Positions 28,009 through 36,446 of a DNA stretch of 64,000 nucleotides are shown here, one piece after another. Within the stretch, counting starts at the first letter, position 1. Each line of letters begins with the position of its first letter. The stretch comes from Pseudomonas sp. AN-1 (GTDB lineage: Bacteria; Pseudomonadota; Gammaproteobacteria; Pseudomonadales; Pseudomonadaceae): positions 1,054,001 to 1,118,000 of the forward strand of contig NZ_CP139195.1 in NCBI RefSeq assembly GCF_034057115.1. Reading direction: 5' to 3'. Under the pieces are notes generated by a model. It saw nothing but the letters and a program-made list of their open reading frames with translations, ran no database searches and was not told the origin of the DNA. Made by a program: the position numbers and the translations under genes.

Positions 28009-29124
28009 ATGCGCGCCCTGTCCAACATCCTCCAGCTCGGCCTCAAGGAACTGCGCAGCCTGTACCGCGACCCGGCGCTGGTGGTGCTGATCGTCTACTC
28101 CTTCACCCTGGCGATCTACTCCAGTGCCACCGCCATCCCCGAGGCTCCGCACCGCGCCACCATCGCGGTGGTCGACGAGGACCGCTCGCCGGTCTCGCAG
28201 CGCATCCTCAACGCCTTCCAGCTGCCCTACTTCGTGCCGCCGGTGTACATCGACCACGCGCAGATGGACGGCGGCATGGACGATGGCCGCTACACCTTCA
28301 CCCTGAACATCCCGCCGGGCTTCCAGGAGGACCTGCTGGCCGGACGCCGGCCGGCCATCCAGCTCAACGTCGACGCCACCCAGGTCAGCCAGGCGTTCAC
28401 CGGCGCCGGGCACATCCAGCAGATCATCGCCGCCGAGGTGGCCGAGTTCGTCCAGCGCTACCGCAGCGCCGAGGCCCTGCCGGTGGAGGCGGTGGTGCGC
28501 ACCGCCTTCAATCCCAACCTGACCCGCGCCTGGTTCGGCGCGGTCAACGAGGTGGTCAACCAGATCACCATGCTGGCGATCATCCTCACCGGCGCGGCGC
28601 TGATCCGCGAGCGCGAGCACGGCACCATCGAGCACCTGCTGGTGATGCCGGTCACCCCCGTCGAGATCATGCTCGGCAAGATCTGGGCGATGGGCCTGGT
28701 GGTGCTGGCCGCCGCCGCCTTCTCGCTGGCCTTCGTGGTGCGCGGCTGGCTCGACATTCCCCTGCAGGGCTCGCTGGCGCTGTTCATCGGCGCCTGCGCC
28801 CTGCACCTGTTCGCCACCACCTCGATGGGCATCTTCTTCGGCACCGTGGCGCGTTCGATGCCGCAGTTGGGCCTGCTGACCATCCTGGTGATGATTCCGC
28901 TGCACATCCTCTCCGGCGGCGTCACCCCGCGCGAGAGCATGCCCGAAGCGGTCCAGCAGGTGATGCTGGCCGCACCCACCACCCACTTCGTCCAGCTGGC
29001 CCAGGCCGTGCTGTTCCGCAGCGCCGGGGTCGACATCGTCTGGCCGCAGCTGCTGGCCCTGGCGGCCATCGGCGCGGCCTTCTTCGCCGGCGCACTCGGC
29101 CGCCTGCGCAGGTCGCTGCAGTGA
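28009..29124 (+). CDS. ABC-2 type permease (YhhJ-like)
   Basis: 371 residues: one helix near the N-terminus (about 22-42), a periplasmic domain of about 150 residues, then five helices in the last 180 residues. The 'LIREREHGTIEHLLVMPVTP' segment is the conserved coupling region of ABC-2 permeases. It has no ATPase and is assumed to pair with the permease half of the RbbA-type protein. It starts one base after the rbbA stop. It ends against the TolC-like gene. Confidence 0.93.
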   Translation: MRALSNILQLGLKELRSLYRDPALVVLIVYSFTLAIYSSATAIPEAPHRATIAVVDEDRSPVSQRILNAFQLPYFVPPVYIDHAQMDGGMDDGRYTFTLNIPPGFQEDLLAGRRPAIQLNVDATQVSQAFTGAGHIQQIIAAEVAEFVQRYRSAEALPVEAVVRTAFNPNLTRAWFGAVNEVVNQITMLAIILTGAALIREREHGTIEHLLVMPVTPVEIMLGKIWAMGLVVLAAAAFSLAFVVRGWLDIPLQGSLALFIGACALHLFATTSMGIFFGTVARSMPQLGLLTILVMIPLHILSGGVTPRESMPEAVQQVMLAAPTTHFVQLAQAVLFRSAGVDIVWPQLLALAAIGAAFFAGALGRLRRSLQ

Positions 29125-29147
29125 CGGATACTTCGCAGATCAGGAAC

Positions 29148-30602
29148 ATGAGGAAACTCACCTTGAAACGGACCCCCAGCCTCGCTCGCCTGCTGGCGCT
29201 GGCCATCGCCCTGGGCACCAGCCACGGCCTGCGAGCCGAACAGCCGGCGCTGTCGACCCGCGTCGACCTGTTCGGCGTCTACATGGAGGCGATGCGCAAC
29301 AACGCCGACCTGGCCGCCGCGCGCGCCGACTACCAGGCGCGCAAGGAAGCGGTACCGCAGGCGCGTTCCGCCCTGCTGCCGCAGCTCAACGGCGGCGCCA
29401 GCCTGCGCGACACCCGCACCGAGCTGGACCAGCCCTCGACCAGCTTCTCGCGCAGCGGCCCGCTCTTCCAGGCCAGCCTCAGCCAGGCGCTGCTGCGCGC
29501 CGACCGCTGGTTCCAGCTGCAGGCCGCCAAGGCAGTGAGCAGCCAGGCCGCGCTGGAGCTGTCGGCGGTGGAGCAGAACCTGATCCTGCAGAGCGCCGAC
29601 GCCTACTTCGGCGTGCTGCGCGCCCAGGACACCCTGGCGGCGACCAAGGCCGAGGAGGCGGCCTTCCAGCGCCAGTTCGAGCAGGCCAGCGCGCGCTTCG
29701 AGGTCGGCCTGTCGGATCGCACCGAGGTGCTCGAGACCCAGGCCGGCCGCGACACCGCGCGCGCCAACCGGCTGATCGCCGAGCGCCGGGTGGAGGACGC
29801 CTTCCAGACGCTGACCACCCTCACCGACCGTCACTACCGCTTCGTCGAGGGCGTCCGCCATGAGCTGCCGATCGCCCCGCCGGCCCCCAACGAACCCGAC
29901 TCCTGGGTCGACACCGCCATGCAGCGCAACATCCTGCTGCAGGCCAGCCAGTACGCGGTGAGCGGCGCCGAACAGACCCTGCGCCAGCGCAAGGCCGGCC
30001 ACGCACCGACCATCGACCTGGTGGCGCAGTACCAGAAGGGCGACAACGACCGCCTGGGCTACAGCAATACCGCGCTGTCCGGGCGCGTCGGCCCGCTCAT
30101 CAGCGACGTGGAGCAGCAGAGCATCGGCCTGGAACTGAACATCCCGCTGTTCAGCGGCGGCCTGACCAGCTCGCAGGTGCGCGAGGCCTGGCAGCGCCTG
30201 AGTCAGAGCGAGCAACAGCGCGAGAGCCTGCGCCGCCAGGTGGTGCAGAACACCCGCGACTCCTACCGCGCGGTGAACAGCGCGGTATCCCAGGTGGAGG
30301 CCCGCAAGCAGGCGATCGTCTCCAGCAGCAGCGCCCTGGAAGCCACCCAGCTCGGCTACGAGGTGGGCACCCGCAACGTCGTCGACGTGCTCGATGCCCA
30401 GCGCCAGCTGTACAGCGCCGTGCGCCTGTACAACGAGGCGCGCTACAGCTATCTCCTCGAGCAGCTGCGCCTCAAGCAGGCGGCCGGCATCCTCAGCCCG
30501 GAGGACCTGCAGGAGCTGTCGCCCTGGCTCAAGCCCGACTACGACCCGGACCGCGACTTCCTGCCGCCGCTGACCCGCACCGCTGACGATGCCCGGGAGT
30601 GA
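29148..30602 (+). CDS. TolC-family outer-membrane channel
   Basis: About 484 residues with a signal peptide (ending about 'SHGLRA') and the TolC pattern of two internally repeated coiled-coil/beta segments, including 'LDAQRQLYSAVRLYNEARYSYLLEQLRLKQAAG' region near the C-terminus. Start options: GTG 29121 overlapping the permease stop, ATG 29148, or TTG 29163 which has AGGA at good spacing; ATG 29148 is chosen. It completes the efflux system whose substrate is not apparent from sequence. The C-terminus is rich in Pro/Asp, as in many TolC proteins. Confidence 0.92.
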   Translation: MRKLTLKRTPSLARLLALAIALGTSHGLRAEQPALSTRVDLFGVYMEAMRNNADLAAARADYQARKEAVPQARSALLPQLNGGASLRDTRTELDQPSTSFSRSGPLFQASLSQALLRADRWFQLQAAKAVSSQAALELSAVEQNLILQSADAYFGVLRAQDTLAATKAEEAAFQRQFEQASARFEVGLSDRTEVLETQAGRDTARANRLIAERRVEDAFQTLTTLTDRHYRFVEGVRHELPIAPPAPNEPDSWVDTAMQRNILLQASQYAVSGAEQTLRQRKAGHAPTIDLVAQYQKGDNDRLGYSNTALSGRVGPLISDVEQQSIGLELNIPLFSGGLTSSQVREAWQRLSQSEQQRESLRRQVVQNTRDSYRAVNSAVSQVEARKQAIVSSSSALEATQLGYEVGTRNVVDVLDAQRQLYSAVRLYNEARYSYLLEQLRLKQAAGILSPEDLQELSPWLKPDYDPDRDFLPPLTRTADDARE

Positions 30603-30778
30603 GCCACCCGAGCTTTTCCTGTTGCAGCGCACAAAAGACAGCTATCCTGTTCCTCGAGCCCCGATCTCGATACCGTCTGGCCCGAGCCTTCCAGACGTCC
30701 GCCAGCGGGCGTCTGCGCCGCATCAACGGAGCGCTGCGGCACCGCGAGAGCCTGTTCCGCCAGTTGAAGGAGTAAACG

Positions 30779-32560
30779 ATGAACATGCCAACCCCTGCGT
30801 CCGCCCTGCCGCCTTCGACGCCCGTGCCGGACGAAGGCGCCCCCAATCCGCTCGATCTCAAGGTCCACGCCGCGATCGCCCGGGCCAGTTCGTCGCTCTC
30901 CCCCACCGCCCTCTTGCTCGCCCTGATCGACTGGTCCTGCCACCTGGCCGGCTCGCCCGGCAAGCAGCTGGAGCTGACCAGCCTGGCGCTGGAACATACC
31001 CGGCGGGTCAGCCAGTACCTGCGCGAGATCGCCCTCGCAACCCCCGACTGCCCGGCCCACGACTGCGTCGAACCGCCCAGGCGCGACCGCCGCTTCGCCG
31101 CCCGGGAGTGGCACGACTGGCCGTTCAACCTGATGCACCAGTCCTTCCTGCTCACCCAGGACTGGTGGCGCGCGGCGACCCACGGCGTGCGCGGGGTGTC
31201 GCGCCACCACGAGGAGGTGGTGGCCTTCGCCGCCCGCCAGCTGCTCGACCTGTTCTCGCCCGGCAACTACCTGCCGACCAATCCGGTGGTGCTGCAGCGC
31301 ACCCTGGAAACCGGCGGCGGCAACCTGGCGCGCGGCATGATCCACTGGCTGGAGGACTTCGAGCGGATGGCCGCCGGCCGGCCGCCGGCCGGCGCCGAGA
31401 ACTTCGTGGTCGGCCGCGACGTGGCGACGACGCCCGGCAAGGTGGTACTGAAGAACCGCCTGATCGAACTGATCCAGTACGCGCCGACCACCGGTACCGT
31501 CCATCCCGAGCCGATCCTCATCGTGCCGGCGTGGATCATGAAGTACTACATCCTCGACCTGTCGCCGCACAACTCGCTGGTCAGGTACCTGGTCGACCAG
31601 GGTCACACGGTGTTCTGCCTGTCGTGGAAGAACCCCGGCGCCGAGGACGGCGACCTGGGCATGGACGAGTACCTGCAGCTCGGTTTCTTCGCCGCCCTCG
31701 AGGCGATCAACGCCATAGCCCCCGGCCAGAAGGTGCACGCCACCGGCTACTGCCTGGGCGGCACCCTGCTGTCGATCGCCGCCGCCGCCATGGCCCGCGA
31801 CAACGACGAGCGCCTGGCTTCGGTCAGCCTGTTCACCGCGCAGACCGACTTCACCGAGCCCGGCGAGCTGGCGCTGTTCATCGACGAGAGCCAGGTCAGC
31901 CTGCTCGAGGCGCAGATGCGCGAAACCGGCTACCTGACCGCCGGACAGATGGTCGGCGCCTTCCAGCTGCTGCGCTCCAACGACCTGCTGTGGTCGCGCA
32001 TGGTCGGCGAGTACCTGATGGGGGAACGCGGCACGATGAACGACCTGATGGCCTGGAACGCCGACGCCACGCGCATGCCGGCCCGCATGCACGCCCAGTA
32101 CCTGCGCCGCCTGTTCCTCAACGACGACCTCAGCGAGGGACGCTACCCGGTGGGCGGGCGCCCGGTGTCGCTGAGCGACATCGACACGCCGATCTTCTGC
32201 GTGGCCACCACCCAGGACCACGTCGCGCCCTGGCGCTCGGTGTTCAAGCTGCACTACCTGACCCCGGCGCCGATCACCTTCCTGCTCACCAGCGGCGGCC
32301 ACAACGCCGGCATCGTCAGCGAACCGGGCCGTGCCCGGCGCCACTACCAGGTCATGGACCGCCCTGCCGGCGGCACCTACGTGGCCCCCGATGCCTGGCT
32401 GACCAATGCACCGCGCCACGAGGGCTCCTGGTGGCCGCAGTGGCAGGCCTGGCTGCAGGAGCGCTCGGGGTCACCCGTCGCGCCACCCGCGCTGGGCGCC
32501 CCCGAGCGCGGCTATCCGCCGCTCGACGACGCGCCCGGCCAGTACGTGCGTGAAAAGTAG
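30779..32560 (+). CDS. phaC: Class I poly(3-hydroxyalkanoate) synthase
   Basis: 593 residues. The alpha/beta-hydrolase core carries the synthase nucleophile box 'GYCLGG' (Cys325), catalytic Asp480 in 'TTQDHVAPW' and His508 in 'GGHNAG'. The N-terminal PhaC domain contains 'LTQDWWRA' and 'NYLPTNP'. PhaC polymerises hydroxyacyl-CoA into storage polyester at the granule surface. GGAG lies 8 nt before the start. The phasin gene follows at 42 nt. There is no phaA or phaB nearby, so precursor supply is encoded elsewhere. The length and lone copy fit a class I-type enzyme rather than the paired medium-chain synthases phaC1/phaC2. Confidence 0.94.
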   Translation: MNMPTPASALPPSTPVPDEGAPNPLDLKVHAAIARASSSLSPTALLLALIDWSCHLAGSPGKQLELTSLALEHTRRVSQYLREIALATPDCPAHDCVEPPRRDRRFAAREWHDWPFNLMHQSFLLTQDWWRAATHGVRGVSRHHEEVVAFAARQLLDLFSPGNYLPTNPVVLQRTLETGGGNLARGMIHWLEDFERMAAGRPPAGAENFVVGRDVATTPGKVVLKNRLIELIQYAPTTGTVHPEPILIVPAWIMKYYILDLSPHNSLVRYLVDQGHTVFCLSWKNPGAEDGDLGMDEYLQLGFFAALEAINAIAPGQKVHATGYCLGGTLLSIAAAAMARDNDERLASVSLFTAQTDFTEPGELALFIDESQVSLLEAQMRETGYLTAGQMVGAFQLLRSNDLLWSRMVGEYLMGERGTMNDLMAWNADATRMPARMHAQYLRRLFLNDDLSEGRYPVGGRPVSLSDIDTPIFCVATTQDHVAPWRSVFKLHYLTPAPITFLLTSGGHNAGIVSEPGRARRHYQVMDRPAGGTYVAPDAWLTNAPRHEGSWWPQWQAWLQERSGSPVAPPALGAPERGYPPLDDAPGQYVREK

Positions 32561-32602
32561 CCTGCCGCCCCTCCTCCCACCTCAGCCCCGAGGGAAGTCG
32601 CC

Positions 32603-33076
32603 ATGTATTTCGATGCCCAGCCCGCCCTGACGCTGTACAAGGTCAATCTGCAGTTCTCCTTCCGCCTCTGCGACCTGCTGCGGGAAAACGCCCTGCGCTG
32701 GAACGAGGCCGGCAGCCGGGCGGTCGACACCTGCGCCGCCGAACTGGAGAGCGCCACCACGCGCATGCTCGACGCCAGCGACTGGAGCCGCCTGGCCTTG
32801 GTCTCCAGCGACCTCTACTGGAAGGCCCTGCAGCTGCAGACCCGTGCCGTGCAGCACCTGGCGGAAACCACCCTGAGCAATCACGGCTCGCTCTCCGCCG
32901 CGACCCAGGAAGCGGTATCCGCCTGGCAGAAGGAGGCCGCCGCCGCCCTCAAGGAAACCACCGGCGCCATGCCGATCAGCACCACCCTGCAGGACTACCT
33001 GCAGGACTACCTGCACCTGCTGAGCCCCGAGGGGGCCACTGCCCGGCGCAAGTCGACGCGCAGCAAGCCCCACTGA
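32603..33076 (+). CDS. Phasin-family granule-associated protein
   Basis: 157 residues, almost entirely amphipathic helix, with no signal peptide and a Lys/Arg-rich C-terminus ('ARRKSTRSKPH'). The helical composition and position directly after phaC fit a phasin that coats polyester granules. The sequence is divergent, so family assignment rests mostly on context and composition. CGAGGGAAG precedes the ATG. Confidence 0.75.
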   Translation: MYFDAQPALTLYKVNLQFSFRLCDLLRENALRWNEAGSRAVDTCAAELESATTRMLDASDWSRLALVSSDLYWKALQLQTRAVQHLAETTLSNHGSLSAATQEAVSAWQKEAAAALKETTGAMPISTTLQDYLQDYLHLLSPEGATARRKSTRSKPH

Positions 33077-33193
33077 GGCCCGCTTGCCCGGCGCCGACCG
33101 GCCCACGCCAGGCCAGGTCGGCGCCGGCTGCCTCCGGGCAGCGAGCGCCCGTTGTGCGACGCAAAAAAATTGCCCGAATCCTTCATTAACCTA

Positions 33194-33222
33194 TTCACGA
33201 GCATTAGACCTTGGTCTAAAAT
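33194..33222 (+). promoter_or_regulatory. Sigma-70 promoter with palindromic operator in its spacer
   Basis: A -35-like TTCACG (33194-33199) and a -10 TAAAAT (33217-33222) are 17 nt apart. Between them lies a palindrome, TTAGACC-TT-GGTCTAA (33204-33219), that runs into the -10. Placement over the spacer is what a dimeric repressor or a MerR-type activator would use. The regulator is unknown. Confidence 0.65.
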
Positions 33223-33254
33223 GGGATCACCTTGACAAGCAGAGGAATCCCCTC

Positions 33255-33596
33255 ATGAACGAACCCCAGCTAAAGAACCTGCTCGATGACCTGGACTCCG
33301 CCAAGGCTGCCTGCGACGGCCTGAGCCGCCTCGTGGTGACGCGCCTCGCCGAGAAGCGGATTCCGTATCGGGCAATGCTGGGAACTGTGGAACTGGACGG
33401 CAAGGTGATCTCTCCCCATATCTGGGTAGAAGCCGACGGCTGCCTGATCGACTACCGCGCGCGCGAGCAACTGGGCGACGACACGCGCCTGCCGCACGGC
33501 GTGATCGCCAGGGACGAGGTGAAGGCCAACTACCGGGGCCAGAGCATCGTGATCGACCCGCTGCCCGACTACCTGTTCGAGCAGCTCGTGCACTGA
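33255..33596 (+). CDS. Hypothetical protein, 113 aa
   Basis: The start at 33255 has AGAGGAA about 8 nt upstream and sits 33 nt after a good sigma-70 -10 box. The protein has a short helical N-terminus ('NLLDDLDSAKAACDGLSRLVV') followed by a beta-rich domain ('PHIWVEADGCLIDYRAREQLG'). No signal peptide or membrane segment. I do not recognise the family; the 'ISPHIWVEADGCLIDY' stretch is reminiscent of transglutaminase-like or NlpC-like small domains, but no catalytic set is complete. A strong terminator follows. Confidence 0.7.
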   Translation: MNEPQLKNLLDDLDSAKAACDGLSRLVVTRLAEKRIPYRAMLGTVELDGKVISPHIWVEADGCLIDYRAREQLGDDTRLPHGVIARDEVKANYRGQSIVIDPLPDYLFEQLVH

Positions 33597-33642
33597 AGCA
33601 ACACATCACCCCCCGCCACCCTCCCCGGATGACGCCACACAG

Positions 33643-33671
33643 ACCCCGGCCTGCGCCGGGGTTTGTCGTTT
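33643..33671 (+). terminator. Intrinsic terminator
   Basis: ACCCCGGC (33643-33650), loop CTGC, GCCGGGGT (33655-33662), then TTGTCGTTT. Confidence 0.88.
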
Positions 33672-33801
33672 CCGCATGCAGGAATGCTTGATTTTTAACT
33701 GTACGCATATACAGTAATCCGGAAGCCGGAGGGCCTGTCCGCCCTCCGTCCCGGCGCCCACCGGGCGACAGTCATCGAAGCAAACCGCAAGGAGCCCAGC
33801 C

Positions 33802-34053
33802 ATGTTCATCTCGCTCACTGGCCGCACGATAGCCCTGAGGAAGGCCTCTCCCTACGATCTCAACGACTTCCGCTGCTCGCCCAACGAGCTGCAGGACAAG
33901 TACGCGGCCGGCCACCGGCACGCCGAACACCCGCACTTCTCCCGCGCCCAGTGGCTGCACGCGATCAATGGCGGCGCCACCCTGCTGGGCTACTGGCAGT
34001 GGGTGTTCGAACAGGTCCAGGCCGACGACGAGACCTATCTGCTGCGCCACTGA
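33802..34053 (+). CDS. Small hypothetical protein, 83 aa
   Basis: AAGGAG lies 8 nt before the ATG. The protein has three histidines in a row of short spacing ('AGHRHAEHPHFSRAQWLHA', about residues 36-54) and several aromatic residues; no signal peptide. I do not recognise it. The His cluster might bind a metal. It converges with the next gene at 10 nt. Confidence 0.6.
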   Translation: MFISLTGRTIALRKASPYDLNDFRCSPNELQDKYAAGHRHAEHPHFSRAQWLHAINGGATLLGYWQWVFEQVQADDETYLLRH

Positions 34054-34063
34054 GGCGCGCCGT

Positions 34064-34507
34064 TCAATCCAGCGGCTGGTCGTCGCGGATCAGCACGCAA
34101 CGCCGGCCGTGGTCGTCCTCGGCACAGTCGTGGACGTAATACATCGCCACCTCGCCCTGGCCGGTCATCGCCGCCAGGTAGTCGCCCTCCTCGGCGAGGA
34201 AGAAGGCCGCGGAGCCGGGCTCGGCCTCGCACTCGATCAGCGCGGTGACGAACAGTGCCGGATCGTCGTCGCCGAAGAACGCCTCGCGCTCCGCGGCCTC
34301 CCAGTGCTCCGGTGCCTGGAACGGCCCGACCAGCAGGACGCGGGCCTCGCCCAGATCCTCCTCCTCGGCATCCGGGTCATTCTCGTCGGGGCGGTAGAGG
34401 GTGCACTCCAGCGCCTGGGCGTCCTCGAGGATCGCCCGGCGCGCCGCCAGCCGCCGCTGCGGGTCGATACCGGCCGCCGTGCACATCTGTTGCCATATCT
34501 TGTCCAT
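34064..34507 (-). CDS. Hypothetical protein, 147 aa, very acidic
   Basis: The protein is soluble and strongly acidic (runs such as 'DENDPDAEEEDLGEARVLLVG') with an alpha/beta appearance and no signal peptide. A GGAAGGACAGC sequence precedes the ATG on the minus strand. Family not recognised. It converges with the small His-rich gene. Confidence 0.6.
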   Translation of the reverse strand: MDKIWQQMCTAAGIDPQRRLAARRAILEDAQALECTLYRPDENDPDAEEEDLGEARVLLVGPFQAPEHWEAAEREAFFGDDDPALFVTALIECEAEPGSAAFFLAEEGDYLAAMTGQGEVAMYYVHDCAEDDHGRRCVLIRDDQPLD

Positions 34508-34997
34508 GCTGTCCTTCCGCTTGGCCCCTGCCGGGGCTGACCGTGGTCGCGCGCGCCGATTGCCGGGCGCGCATCAGGCGGCCATTCTCGACCTATTTGC
34601 CCGCCCTCGCCAGCGGAGCGATCCCGCGGCCGAACTGGCCGACGAGCAGAAGAAGTGACCGCGCCGCAGCCGTGCCTCGCCGCCGGCGCCGTCTCGTTTC
34701 TCGCCTGATTGCGCGGCTTTTCCGCGGGATCGGAGCTGGCGTTGACCTGGGTCAGCTTTTGCGCGGTGCGCAACGCCAATCGCTCAGGTAGCGTCGCGGG
34801 ATCACGGAAAGTCGCGGCCGACGCCATCCCCGCGGACCATGCCGCATGGCCGGCCAGCGTCGCCGGGCACGCACGGGCAGCGCCTTGCCGCGAATGCAGG
34901 CGCGCCGCGCAAGCGTGAAAACGCTTCAAAAAACACGTGCAACCCCTTGATTGAAATGTTAACAATCCAGCCACAACAAGAACGGGAGCCTCCTTCC
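34508..34997. other. Gap with a candidate operator before dctP-like gene
   Basis: 490 nt without a supportable gene. AAGCGT-GAAA-ACGCTT at 34911-34926 is an inverted repeat similar in style to LacI/GalR-family operators. A TTGATT near 34938 could be a -35 for the downstream TRAP receptor gene, but no clear -10 follows. Nothing else is seen. Confidence 0.45.
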
Positions 34998-36014
34998 ATG
35001 AAAACCCTCAAGCTCGCAGCCCTCACCCTCGCCATCGGCGCCGCCGGCGCCGCCCAGGCCGCCGACAGCTATACCCTGAAGGTTGCGCACTTCCTGCCGT
35101 CCACCTCCAACGCCCAGGTCAACATCATCGAGCCTTGGTGCGAACAGCTGCGCCAGGAGTCCAACGACCGCCTGAAGTGCCAGCTGTACCCGTCGATGCA
35201 GCTGGGCGGCACCCCCGCCAAGCTGGCCGACATGGCGCGCAACGGCGTAGCCGACATCGTCTGGACCGCCCCCGCCTACTCCGCCGGCAAGTTCCCGCGC
35301 GTCGAGGCCCTCGAGCTGCCGTTCATGCTGCCCTACGGCGGCAAGGCCGGTAACGACATCATCTGGAAGTTCTACGAGCAGTACGCCAAGGACGACTTCA
35401 AGGGCTACAAGGTGCTCTCCGTGTTCGGCGACGGCGGCATGGACCTGCACACCCGCGGCAAGGCGGTGAAGACCCTCGAGGACCTCAAGGGCCTGAAGCT
35501 GCGCGCCTCCAGCCGCACCGCCGCCAAGACCCTGGAAGCCCTCGGCGTCACCCCGGTGAGCATGCCGCCGGCGCAGATGACCGAAGCCATCTCCAAGGGC
35601 GTGGTCGACGGCGCCCTGGCCTCCTGGGAAGTGGTCCCGGCCACCAAGCTCAACGAGGTGACCCAGTACCACAGCGCCACCCCGGCTGGCGAAAACGCCT
35701 TCGGCTACACCGTGCTGACCATGCTGATGAACCAGGACAAGTTCGCCAGCCTGCCCAAGGACCTGCAGGAAATCATCGACCGCAACAGCGGCCCGGCGCT
35801 GAACGACCGTTTCGCCACCGCCTGGGACAAGGCGATGGACGCCGCCCGCAGCGCCACCCCGGCCGAAGGCCTGGTGGCCATCGACGCCGCCGCCTACAAG
35901 GCCATGCAGGACGCCACTGCAGGCGTCGCCGATGCCTGGATCAAGGACGCCAGCGGCGTCGACGGCAAGGTGCTGGTCGATGGCGTGCGCAGCCTGTCCT
36001 CCGCCTCCCGCTGA
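34998..36014 (+). CDS. TRAP transporter substrate-binding protein (DctP family)
   Basis: 338 residues with a signal peptide ending 'GAAQAAD'. The DctP fold is recognisable from 'LKVAHFLPSTSN', 'YPSMQLGG', 'LKGLKLRASSRTAAKTLEALGVTPVSM' region (with the conserved Arg that binds a carboxylate) and 'ASWEVVPATKLNEV'. The protein captures an organic acid in the periplasm for a DctQM permease. GGGAG is 10 nt upstream. No dctQ or dctM lies in the window: the next genes are a hairpin, a small protein and a patatin. So it is an orphan receptor. Confidence 0.9.
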   Translation: MKTLKLAALTLAIGAAGAAQAADSYTLKVAHFLPSTSNAQVNIIEPWCEQLRQESNDRLKCQLYPSMQLGGTPAKLADMARNGVADIVWTAPAYSAGKFPRVEALELPFMLPYGGKAGNDIIWKFYEQYAKDDFKGYKVLSVFGDGGMDLHTRGKAVKTLEDLKGLKLRASSRTAAKTLEALGVTPVSMPPAQMTEAISKGVVDGALASWEVVPATKLNEVTQYHSATPAGENAFGYTVLTMLMNQDKFASLPKDLQEIIDRNSGPALNDRFATAWDKAMDAARSATPAEGLVAIDAAAYKAMQDATAGVADAWIKDASGVDGKVLVDGVRSLSSASR

Positions 36015-36033
36015 CCCGTCAGCCCGATAGGCT

Positions 36034-36056
36034 CCCGGAGCGCCACGCGCTCCGGG
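36034..36056 (+). terminator. Hairpin after the TRAP receptor gene
   Basis: A perfect 10-bp stem (CCCGGAGCGC / GCGCTCCGGG) with a 3-nt loop, 20 nt after the stop codon. It lacks a T tract. Confidence 0.55.
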
Positions 36057-36254
36057 ACTGCCGGCCAGCCTGCCGCCTGGGCAGCGCCCCTCCCCTCGCC
36101 ATGCCGCCCCGGATGGGCTGGGCTAAGCTCAGCCTGTGAGGACCCGTGGCCACGGCCGCTCCGCCCACGCCACGCCCGGGACAGAAACCGCAGGCCGGCT
36201 TCCTGCCCCGCATGCACGGACCGCACTCCCTGACCGCTACCGAAGGGGCGTGCC

Positions 36255-36440
36255 ATGAAGGTCAAGGTTGATGCCTATCCCTGGCTGCTGGGTGCCATGA
36301 TCGTGGGGGCCGCCCTTGTCGCCGGCGGCCAGGCCCGGAGCGCGGCCAGTGGTCCGCTCGCACAGGAGTGTACCGGTGACCATGTCCACCACTGCCCGCT
36401 GCCACCGAACATCGGCATCTGGCCCAGCCTGTTGCCCTGA
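36255..36440 (+). CDS. Small exported or membrane-anchored protein, 61 aa
   Basis: AAGGGG lies about 10 nt before the ATG. The N-terminal half is a hydrophobic helix (about 10-25, 'LLGAMIVGAALVAGG') that could be a signal peptide or anchor. The rest contains 'ECTGDHVHHCP', two cysteines with three histidines, a possible metal-binding or disulfide loop. It is six bases upstream of the patatin gene and probably co-transcribed with it. No family recognised. Confidence 0.5.
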   Translation: MKVKVDAYPWLLGAMIVGAALVAGGQARSAASGPLAQECTGDHVHHCPLPPNIGIWPSLLP

Positions 36441-36446
36441 AACCTC

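Noticed and set aside
33204-33219. PsrA-type operator near the PHA genes
   Set aside because: The arms TTAGACC/GGTCTAA do not match the GAAAC/GTTTC pattern of PsrA sites.
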